In this document: positions 12,801 to 22,265 of the stretch, in pieces | How positions within the stretch are numbered: the stretch's first letter is position 1 | Layout: every line of letters begins with the position of its first letter | NCBI GenBank assembly: GCA_003254885.1 | Contig: QANT01008138.1 | Location: 1-44,714, forward strand | Direction of reading: 5' to 3' | Source: Purshia tridentata | Taxonomy: Eukaryota; Streptophyta; Magnoliopsida; Rosales; Rosaceae | DNA length: 44,714 nucleotides | Notes under the pieces: model-generated | Told to the model about the DNA's origin: nothing | The model's input: the letters and a program-made list of their open reading frames with translations, nothing else | Database searches by the model: none | Program-made: the position numbers and the translations under genes

Positions 12801-13285
12801 TAACTTAACAAAGATATCATTGTAGAGGAAGTATTGAAACCAGAAGGTTTTCCTGGTAAAGCATGTGGGTACATCAAAAACAAAAATTGCAAAAACTGGC
12901 AAGGCATGTAAATAGTGGATAATGGGTAATATTAACTACAGAGAATTAATGGAATAACAATTGAGGAAATCTTGAAAACGTGCCTGGTTGTGTGAGCATC
13001 CAAATGTCTTGATATATATAGTCTACCAAAAACAAAACAAAAAAGTTAGCAAAAGAAAGTCATCTGTGGACAGAGAGAGAGAGAGAGAGAGAGAGAGACC
13101 TCAGTGCCAGGTATTTTAGGAGAGAGAGGAGCAAGTGGGTCTTGGATTTGGGATGGCTTATTGGTATTGGGTCTGTTCTTGTTCTTGTTCTTTTTTGGAT
13201 TGACTCCGACGGATGTTATTGGCAAACGAAAACCCGGAGGAGCTCCAACTCCGCTCCCAACTAACAAATCCTCTATGTCCTCCAT
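6824..13285 (-). CDS. CDKAL1: CDKAL1-type threonylcarbamoyladenosine tRNA methylthiotransferase
   Basis: Radical-SAM enzyme that adds a methylthio group to t6A37 of tRNA, giving ms2t6A. Eleven exons (minus strand, in order): 13100-13285, 12984-13022, 11657-11748, 10910-11159, 10602-10721, 10452-10527, 9677-9885, 9412-9520, 9226-9318, 7996-8156, 6824-7381. They sum to 1893 nt, that is 630 residues plus stop, with every phase consistent. The N-terminal MTTase domain carries cysteines 71 (FGCSHNQ), 107 (NTCTV) and 136 (AGCVPQG). The radical-SAM motif CLGACTYC lies at 205-212. A TRAM domain spans about 420-495. A C-terminal hydrophobic helix at about 603-626 suggests a tail anchor in the ER, as in animal CDKAL1. 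The start MEDIEDLL was chosen because it begins a frame that splices cleanly; an upstream in-frame start is less plausible. Odd points are a GC donor after exon 2 and a Cys-rich insert at 507-533. Confidence 0.93.
12274..12426. repeat. Direct repeat inside a CDKAL1 intron
   Basis: Two diverged copies of about 63 bp, at 12274-12337 and 12364-12426, share ATGGCCCGAT, AAGTTAAAATGAAGTGGCA and ACAGAGT. They lie in the intron between exons 2 and 3. No function is apparent. Confidence 0.7.
13075..13099. repeat. GA/CT microsatellite at the intron 1 donor of CDKAL1
   Basis: A run of GA on the plus strand reads on the gene strand as the first bases of the intron: GAG, then GTCTCTCTCT and so on. The dinucleotide repeat therefore begins at the donor itself. 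Confidence 0.85.
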
Positions 13286-13708
13286 TTCCTTAACTAATAA
13301 CGTAAACACACACTGCAAGTCTGCAAGCAAACAACGATTCTGGCAAGATAGTTGGAGCTTTCACTTTAAACACAGTGACAGAGACGACGCCGGAGGGAGA
13401 CGAGGTTATGTAAACATCTTACAGTTTGGAACTGGGGCCCCAATCTTCTTTCTTTCTTTTTTTTTTTCTTTTTTTATGTTGGACTGAACTCAAATCCAAT
13501 TGGTCCAATCATTAATCCTCCTACTTTGGGTTGGATCTATTTTGAGCCCAACCGATAAACGAAGTGACATACTCCGAACCAACCCAAACCAATTTAAACG
13601 AAGTTGGTTTGGTCGATTAATCGGTTTCAGGCCTTGGACCAGCCAACATATTTTCAACTATATTATTTGGCCCAAGACCATTAAGCCTACTCAATTTCAA
13701 TTGTGTCT

Positions 13709-14120
13709 AGTTTTGGGTTTAAAAATCATGCTTTCTTTTTTTTTCCCAAACCTAAATTCCTCCAAAGAAACCCCACTAATTTCCTTTTTTAATCCCACTC
13801 AAAACAATTTCTCTAAATATTATATCTTTGTCCCTTATTTTTTTTTAAATTATAATAAAAATAAAACTGAACCAAATAACACCCTCCCTACTCTAGCCTA
13901 CCCCACCTCTCTCTCTCTCTCTCTCTCTCAAGTTTTGGGTTTAAAAATCATGCTTTCTTTTTTTTCCCAAACCTAAATTCCTCCAAAGAAACCCCACTAA
14001 TTTCCTTTTTTAATCCCACTCAAAAAAATTTCTCTAAATATTATATCTTTGTCCCTTATTTTTTTTAAATTATAATAAAAATAAAACTGAACCAAATAAC
14101 ACCCTCCCTACTCGAGCCTA

Positions 14121-14180
<60 letters not shown>
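13709..14180. repeat. 220-bp tandem duplication ending in CT tracts
   Basis: Copy 1 (13709-13930) and copy 2 (13931-14180) begin with AGTTTTGGGTTTAAAAATCA and are nearly identical apart from a few indels and substitutions. Each ends in a CT microsatellite; the one at about 14128-14179 is much longer. No coding capacity is seen. Confidence 0.9.
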
Positions 14181-14182
<2 letters not shown>

Positions 14183-15809
14183 GTAGCCTGGAGGTTGACA
14201 CTATATGCTATACATGCATAGGTGAATTGTGAGTATAATGACACTTATTGGGAAGCATCCAACCATGGATGAAAATATCCATGATATCCTCGATATATCT
14301 GCCGAGATATTCGTAAATTTATTCATTGATATTTAAATGTGTTGTAACGCTTGGCCAAAAAAAAAAAATGTGTTGTAACCGATATTTCTTCGATATTGAT
14401 ATATGTCGACATAGCATCGGTATATGTCGACAAAAAATCAGTAGATGTATATAGAATTGTATACAAATTTTCAAAATAAGCAAAGACAAGGAGGAATAAG
14501 ATGGAATCAAACCAATTCCAGCTCTAATTTAGATCAAAACTCATCCATTAACCCTACTTAATCAACAATAAACCAAAAAAGATCCTTTTGTTATATCGAT
14601 ATGCTCAAGAAACAAATAAGTAGAAATTAATTATAACAGGTTTAATTCTTATCTGAACAATATATATATATGTATGTATATAGAGGTTTCATGAGACATC
14701 TTCATAAGTTTAATCCTTATCTGTATATCATCTAAATTGGGATTCTTAGTGTTTTTGTAGGAAAGTAAATTGTTGTTGAAATATTTAATTATCTGATCAT
14801 GAAAAGTAGAAACATTTTGGGCTTTAATCAAATTTCAAGAATCAGATGCCAAAGTACAACGACATTGGGTTTCGTAAGACCAAATCCACTCATGTATTTT
14901 TCGACAGCTTATTGTAATTTAGACCAAATTGTAATTTATTTTTTATTTTTCCAACCCATTTTGAGTTATTAAATGATTTTGTTTCCACCATTTGGCCTGG
15001 GTGACGTGAAAACTTGCAAGGTTGTTTTGGAAAGAAACAAATTTGCAATTAATTATGAGAGTATTTTAGTATTTTAGAAGAAACAAACAAGTAAAAGCAG
15101 TTTTGGTAAATGAATGTATATGAGAAACTAAGAATTGTCAAGGGGGAGGATACAAATTTAAAATATATGCAGCAATTAATTTCTTTCCAACCGTTGCTCA
15201 TGACATCCAACCAATATAAATTCACTCACCATGCAATGAAAACTTAATTATAATTCACCTGTAATAAATATTGCAATCCAATGAGATTTCAACAGGTAGA
15301 CATATCTGTTTATTTGGAAGTAATTTGGAACAATAGTGAGCTGGTTTGACTGGCCCTACCATATATATGGATGTGTGGGAAACATAATTAACCATAAGCT
15401 TGAAAGAGATTAAGGTAAAGTAATTATTAGCCCAAAAGAAAATCTAGAAGTAGGATCTCCTAATTAATTAATATATATAAAATAAAAATAAAAATAAAGA
15501 CAAAAAATAGTTGTTTGAAAACGTTACATTACTTTGTTTCATACATGTGATACACGTGTCAACGTTGGCCTCTGCATGTAAGAAGAACGACAATTGGCCA
15601 TAGTGTACTCTTCCTTTTTTGTTCTCTCTTTCAAAATATTTGCCTTCAACTCGCCTCTCCAACTCGTCTCTCCAACTCATTCTCTCCCCCAAATCAAAAC
15701 CTAGAATCCAGATCTTTGTTGAAGGAGCGGTGCAGAGAAGAACACAGCGTGCCCTTGCATTCAGGAGATCAGGTCCTTGTGCTTCTAGACAACACATTTT
15801 TTGTAAGAA
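14181..15809. other. Intergenic AT-rich region, 5' flank of the MBD-like gene
   Basis: No gene is recognised. The part at about 14260-14440 is rich in GATATTT/ATCGATAT-like words around ATCCATGATATCC and GATATATGTCGACA, a degenerate dispersed repeat. The last 200 bases contain CT-rich stretches that could be 5' UTR. Confidence 0.45.
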
Positions 15810-18800
15810 ATGGACAGTGAGGTATAAACTCTTTGAGTGCTATTTTTCTTTTCTGGAATTATACTTTTATGGTATGTGAATCAGCTATATATCATTATCT
15901 TTAAGTTGTTGCACATGGTAATCTATAATTTCTCCAAATCCTGTTTGGTACATCTGGTTTTTCAAGCTTTGTTTCTTTGGTGATTATTATCTGCTTGTTA
16001 TGGTTTTCTCTTGATAAATTTATATATATGGTAACTTCTCTTTGTAATTTCATATATGTATACCCTCATCTCAAGTTTGGTAAAAAAGGCAAAAATGAAA
16101 AAATGGAAAAAATATATATTATTTTTTTATCCAAAGAAGGAGGAAATTGTTGGAAGCGTACGCTGAGCTTGTTTTCCAAGTACTGCCTAGCTATATACAA
16201 ATTTTGTAGATGCATATTGTTAATGTATTCATCAGGTCAATTTATTATATCTCATCTGTACTGCTTAATTAATATAGTTTCCTGGTCATTTAATATCCTT
16301 ATGTCAATAATGAAGACAAGGACTAGATATTACAGTATATATATATTTATATTTTTTTTAAGAATAGGATAATTTGAATTTTCTATCGCTTGAGATTGCA
16401 GAAGTTTGATTGTTTAATTTAGTCATATTTAATATATGATTAATTAACTACAATTGTCAATGATTTTTATCCTGAAGGATCCTTGAATTCTATTTTGATT
16501 TCTTCCTATGAAAATTTAGGAAAATTGTGGACAGACGTTGTCGATGGAAAAAAGTTGCCACGTTTATAAAAACAAGGAATTAACATTTACTGTTTGCATG
16601 GACCGGACGTATATTATGTACCCTTGTGAGAATCTTGACGTATCTTATAATAACAAAGTGAAAAAATACCTTAATTAGAAATTAGGCTTTTTTACACAAA
16701 TACTACCTGAATTATAAAGGGTGTGCTCCTGTACCATTCAAAATTTTTTTATTTACTATTTACCACCTAAAATTATCAATATGTGCCAATGTGGCACCTA
16801 CAATCAATTTTTTGTTTAAATCATCAACTTTTTTCTCAAACTTCCTAATTTGCCCTTAAAATTTTTTTGCTTTTCTTTGTTATACTTGAGGGCAAATTAG
16901 GAAGTTTGAGAAAGAGGTTGATGATTTGACAAAAAAATTGACTGGAGGTGCCACATTGACACATATTGATAACTTTAGGTGGTAAATAGTAAAAAAAAAA
17001 AAGTTTAAGTGGTACGGGAGCACACCTCCTATAATTCAAGTGGTATTTGTGTAAAAAACTCTAGAAATTATGTTTATTATAATAATGATAACTATCATAC
17101 AATGCGTGGATAATGCAAAATATTCGAAGTGTGCATGATTTTGTATAAGCCCCTTGAAACTCTGGACAACAACTCCCCTGTGCCAGCCTCAACCCTCATT
17201 CTCACTTCTCTGTTTCTAAATTTCACTCCTTGGCTACTGGACTAGTAACGCTCGTTGCTTGCCTTCTATTGGTAGCTTGGCCAAAATGACGTTGTTTTGA
17301 GCCAGGCAAATTTATTTTTTTTAAATTATCTTGATCAAAACGACGCCGTTTTGAACCAAGATACTTAAAAAGATAAAAAAAAGATAGCTCATTAACCAAA
17401 TACCTAAAGCCCCTAGCCCAGTCCCAAAAAACAAATACAATTATACAAACCCCATTCCCCCACTCCATATCCCTCCCTCGGCTCACTCCTGAAATCGATC
17501 ATATACCCAATCTAGTTCGATAATCCCCCTGCCGGTCACTTGCCCACTTCCCGCCACCACTCCTGACCCTAAGTTAAGATCCTGGATCCGTCACTACTTG
17601 AGTCAACCCAATATAATCAATTTACCAAGAGATGGACATCAAAATAACTTCTCTTAAGTCAAACAAGTTGATATTTGATTATTTCTCTTAATTACAATTT
17701 GGCATCCTTTATATTGTATCTCGACACCAAAATTAATGATCTATTTTGATGCAATTTCATATGTAACTATAGCATCTGAATTTATTTATTTTTTATAAAA
17801 TTTGAGTGGCAGAATAATAAGGTAATATATAACTCATCTGAATTAAATTTGTTTGCACATCTATAAAGTGTGCCAATGCAAACTTGTTTAGACAAGCGCA
17901 GTTCACAGAAATAATATCTTTATTGGCTGCAACTTCATTATATTTCATACTCGCAGTAATAAGGTGTGCCAATGCAAACTTGTTTAGACAAGCGCAGTTC
18001 ACAGAAATAATATCTTTATTGGCTCGATGCAGCCCATCATATGAAATGTTTTTTGGCTGCAACTTCATTATATTTCATACTCGCAGTGATTGTCAACAAT
18101 ATTTGATTTCTATATTTTCTTGCTGACAGTGAAAATCATGTTCTAGCCGTACATCTTGTTTGGATAATTTGATGTGATTTAAATGCATCATGGTATAAAA
18201 TTAAATATATTCGTCTACATTTAGACCTTGTACCTTAATTTGTGATGCCATATTAATTGAGTTTCATTTAAAGGATTTAATTACCTAATCTTTAGTAGAA
18301 TATTACATATATATACATAAGATATTTCTGAAAAGCTATCTATTGTTGTAATTTATGTTGGGTTGAAGAAACATTCACCAAGGCCATCAAAGAAGGAAGC
18401 AGAATCAACTGAGGCGAATGATGACGTGATATATGATGCAGTACCACTATCTTACAAACTGCCAGATAATCCTACAATTTTTCCTATGAGGGCAAACATG
18501 GTACGCCTACTTTCTAATTTAATGTGTGGGGCTGTTGAAGTTTTTGTATTATTATACTCAAGATTCATTTTGTCCTATAGTCCTAGTTCTAATTTATTTC
18601 ATGTAATTAATGAAATTATAAGTGCATGGCTTTATTTAGACCTTGTCTTATTACTTGGTTATGTTCTAATTTGAGTTATGTAGTTGTAAATGACTTAATT
18701 ACCGAATTTGAAGCTAGTCGTACATTTATCTGTTTGGTTATAGCAATATTCACCAAGACCATCAAAAGAAGTGGAAACAAATTCGATTGGGGCAACTCCT

Positions 18801-20970
18801 GCAATTCCATCATCATACCGACTTCCAGATGATCCTGCAGTTACTCAAGTGAGAAAGAATATGGTATGTCTACATACATTCTTATGTGTGGGGCTTTAAA
18901 AGTTTTGAAATTGTTATAGACACATAATAATTCCACTTCCAATTGTTATATATAGTTTCATTAATTTTATTGGCTAAGTTAGATTTAAGAATTCATGCTT
19001 GATTTTCAATGTTCTATATAATGTGAACCACAGGGGTGTGATTTGGTTTTAAATTATGGGATCAAATTGGAAATCTATATATATATATATATATATAGCA
19101 AACGATATGGATTAAATGTGTAATTGACTTTAAATTTTAACCTTTTTCTACGCTTTTTTTAAATCTCTATGGGCCACACTAATTAACCTTCCATATGTTG
19201 TACGTATGAAACCAAAATATGTATTTGCGTTTTTTAAATGAATTTATGATATCTTATTGGACAAAAATAAGAAAAGGAATTTATGATATTTTATACTAGA
19301 TGGCCGGATGGCTAAAGATTCATGCATCAAAACAATTTTTCTGAATTAATTCAATTATGTATATAATCGCATCTTGTGTACATATATACACATCAAACTT
19401 GCAGGTACAATGCTTTTTGACATAATGCTTTTGATTAATTCATAAACATTTGTCTTCAAAATTATTTGCTTTGCATGTGTGCTTACAGACCGGAATTACT
19501 CCAATGGATCCAATGACTTCAAGTGTGGAAAATGTTGGTCAATCAAAAATGTGTCAATGGCGGGATAATTGGATTGTTCAACCTAGACAACGCTCAAATG
19601 GAAAATATGATAAGGTAATTCAATTGACCCACCCTACATTTATAGTTAAAATATTAAATTGCATATAATGAACAAGCTAGTTTTTTTTTTTGGCGAATAA
19701 TCAAGCTAGCTAGTTTAATGAATCTTTGTTTCTTTTAAATAATGTGATCATTAAGATTGAACAAGATTCTTCGATTCATCACATATATCATGAATTGTTG
19801 TTAATCCAAGTATTAGTGTCTACCCGCTCTCATCCAAATACAACCATTAATTCCTTAGTTTGATTTCAGTTTTCAATCCACTTCATGGCAATTAATGAAT
19901 TATATAAATATATAATGCTAGCTCTATCTAATTAAACTTCGATCTCAAATGATGGGCTGTTTCATATATTTACATATGGGTTCACTTTAAAGTTCATTTA
20001 TTTACAAGTAAAACATTGATACGTGCATACACACGCCATATCATTTGAAATCTAAATTTCTGAAAGATAAATATATTTAGAATATATTCTTAGCACTAAA
20101 TATTATGTATGAAGTGGTTTGTTTAATTCTCCACCATTAGCTTCTTAATTAATGGTTATATTAATTTTGGATAATTATATATTACGTACACTGATCTATA
20201 TATGTACTGATTGGAAATGTTTTGGTTGCAGTACTATTACCACAAGAAAACGAAGCTCATGTGCCGTTCACTTGTTGAGGTTGATAACTTTGAATTGAAT
20301 GGGATTCTTCCACCCCATGCACGGAGAGGAAGGAATAAAAAAAGTTCAACAGCAAAAGAATCCATGACGAGCACAAATCATGTTTACAAAGAAGAACCTG
20401 ATCATGATCAGCAGTTACTTGAAAAGTTTTATAACGATGCGTATAATAACCTCCACAATCGCTCTACTCCAAATATGAATGAATCAACAGAAGGTACATC
20501 GATCACATGGTTGTCTTCATATACACATTCATATATATATATAAGCTAGCCTAATGTACCAGATGCATTCATAGAGGTAGATCGAACACATGCATACATG
20601 CTATATATTATTTGTTTTTGTTTATATCTAGGCTATCTAGCTAGCAACATATATAAATGGTGTTCCAATCGTATGTATATATATATTGTCTAGCACCTCA
20701 TTAATCAATACTGTACTGCTAGTGGTACTTACTACATTTTTGGTACTAGCTACATGTGTATATTTAATAGATCGGTACACATGCATGTCGTACAAACAAA
20801 CGTCGTATCCCTATTTTGTAATTGATATGAAAAAAGAATTTCATTTTTCTTATATGATGATTTTGATGTGTTAAGGAAACAATGAGAAGAGGAATGTCGA
20901 GGAAAGCTCCAAGCAAAGAGAAGAGGATTCTGCTGCTGGCCTAGCTAACCAGAACAACAATTCTGTGTGA
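15810..20970 (+). CDS. Small methyl-CpG-binding-domain-like protein
   Basis: Proposed exons: 15810-15821 (tentative, encodes MDSE), 18369-18500, 18744-18863, 19489-19614, 20232-20493, 20876-20970. They total 747 nt, giving 248 residues. The MBD-like part spans the fourth and fifth exons: tryptophans in QWRDNW, then NGKYDKYYYHKKTK and CRSLVEVDNF. This matches the plant MBD core pattern with DKYY and RSxxEV, as in the MBD5/6 group. MBD proteins bind methylated DNA in the nucleus; whether this one does is unknown, because the loop after DKYY lacks the usual P-x-S/G-G. The C-terminal tail is Lys/Glu/Asn-rich. Exons two and three are a diverged duplication of each other. The first exon was chosen only because ATG GAC AGT GAG is followed by GT in the right phase, so the true start may differ. 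The first intron (2.5 kb) contains a MITE and a tandem repeat. Confidence 0.6.
16685..17061. mobile_element. Mutator-like MITE with 9-bp target duplication
   Basis: A 377-bp fold-back element. The left end reads GGCTTTTTTACACAAATAC; the right end, inverted, GAGTTTTTTACACAAATAC. The two arms are complementary over nearly the whole length, meeting near 16865. The flanks are identical 9-mers, TAGAAATTA, at 16676-16684 and 17062-17070. A 9-bp duplication and long inverted repeats starting with G are the signature of Mutator-derived MITEs. It lies in the first intron proposed for the MBD-like gene and has no coding capacity. Confidence 0.88.
17866..18090. repeat. Imperfect tandem duplication, period about 96 bp
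   Basis: Copy 1 (about 17866-17958) and copy 2 (about 17962-18090) share GTGTGCCAATGCAAACTTG, ACAAGCGCAGTTCACAG and GGCTGCAACTTCATTA. Copy 2 carries an extra 30-odd bases containing GATGCAGCCCATCATATG. It lies in the first intron proposed for the MBD-like gene. Confidence 0.85.
19075..19098. repeat. AT dinucleotide microsatellite
   Basis: A run of TA repeats lies in the intron between the third and fourth proposed exons of the MBD-like gene. Confidence 0.8.
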
Positions 20971-21386
20971 TATGCAAGAGGCTGAAATTTAGGATTTATC
21001 TGTTTCAAATATTATGTGAATTTGATTTTGAAGTTTTATTATACATATTAATTAAGGATCTGTAAGATTAGAGGAACTGATTATGACTTTATTTAACGTT
21101 ACTATGTTTTCTGCTACTCGTATGCTTTTTATTAGATATTATGTTTTTCCTATGATTTAGACATATTTTTTAGTTGGATCATCGATTACTTTTTTTTGGT
21201 TTGGCTATTTTTTTTTTTTGTAGCATACTATTATGATTAAGATGTTATTAAAGTTTTAAGGACATAAACAACGATGTTTAACATGTTTTCTACCTTACAC
21301 GGCTGCTCGAACAGGCCTTGAGGCATTCACATGGTCGTGTTTTTTTTCTTATGTTTCTGCTGTGTTCTAATGTATTTCGATGAACT

Positions 21387-21586
21387 AGTAGATTGTGGAA
21401 TCACGAAGATGTTACAAATGTGTTGACATAAAAATCTGTAAGTACAAATTTTAGAATGCATAGTACTAGAGAAGCTTCCTTTTCACATGCCTTTTGTTTA
21501 CAGGAACTGTAGAAATAGCATTTTAATCAACAAAACCTAATTGTTACGGACCTGCAGTATAGTAATTTCAGACAAGGTTGGAAGTA
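21387..21586 (+). pseudogene. Relic of a TIR-NBS-LRR gene (end of NB-ARC exon and LRR exon 3)
   Basis: Bases 21387-21437 match the end of the NB-ARC exon of the intact gene at about 24345-24395. Both have AGTAGATTGTGG, CACGAAGA or CGCGAAGA, and then a TCT before a GTAAG donor. After only 66 bases, 21504-21586 matches the start of the third exon (TTACAG before GAACTGTAGAAAT) and then, across a deletion of about 180 bases, its end (TTTAATCAACAAAACCTA, GACCTGC, TTCAGACAAG, TTGGAAG). The frame is broken by a stop. The order and splice signals show that this was once genomic TNL DNA, not a cDNA copy. Confidence 0.85.
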
Positions 21587-22265
21587 TACCTCTTCCTACA
21601 TTCCAAGAATTACACCACAATAGAATACAACCTATATATAACAAACAATAAGCTAGTTATTCTTGCTCTAGTAGTCAAAAAATTCGGCCAACAAGCACAT
21701 GGGGAGTTTGACTTGGAGTTTTCAATACAGTACTTGAATCGACCAACACAACTTGCGAAAAGAATAAGAATCGCCAAACCAACTTGTCGATCAGTTGTCA
21801 ACTTGTCATCGTGGAAAAGACAAGTACTACAGAAACTTAAAGTCATTGCATTGTCGAGACCTATCATTCCGTCCTCTAAGTCATTGCATACTCCATTTCT
21901 CTCATGTCCATGGTCACAACAACAATCGCTAATTTTCCAATCTGTTTCTTCTCCCTAAAATTATCAATCTCTAACTGGAGCTATCATTTGCGTTCTCTCT
22001 CACATCATTCTTGATTTGGTTTTTGATTTATTTCTCAGACTAAGGTAACAACTGCAGCTGGCTTCTTCTTTTTGTTTTGTGGCTGCAAATAAACATATCA
22101 TCTATGGCAATTTTGTAGTAGCTGCTTCAATTTTTGCCTAGTTTCTCCAAAGTCAACCTTTTGCATGCAAGTTGAAAAGCCGGCCAAACCAAATCCAATC
22201 CAATTAATTGTCATTTTGCAGTTCTCACTTCTCACTTCTCTGAAGCACTGCAGTCCGTACCAGCA
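21587..22265. other. Promoter region of the TIR-NBS-LRR gene
   Basis: No convincing gene is seen. A 126-codon frame overlaps this stretch but starts inside the resistance-gene relic and shows no family features. Confidence 0.45.
22149..22157 (-). promoter_or_regulatory. Candidate W-box
   Basis: On the minus strand this reads GTTGACTTT, containing the WRKY-binding core TTGAC followed by T, about 110 bp before the resistance-gene start. The match is short, so chance occurrence is possible. Confidence 0.3.

Noticed and set aside
13104-13487. Plus-strand frame of 127 codons
   Set aside because: It is antisense to the first CDKAL1 exon and its 5' flank; the remainder is low-complexity Phe/Ser.
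13500-13976. Plus-strand frame of 158 codons
   Set aside because: It runs through the 220-bp duplicated repeat and a CT tract and has no domain; its length follows from low complexity.
17223-17520. Possible LTR with AAACGACG(T/C)CGTTTT-like words
   Set aside because: The motif is common in plant retroelement promoters, but no second LTR, primer-binding site or target duplication was found.
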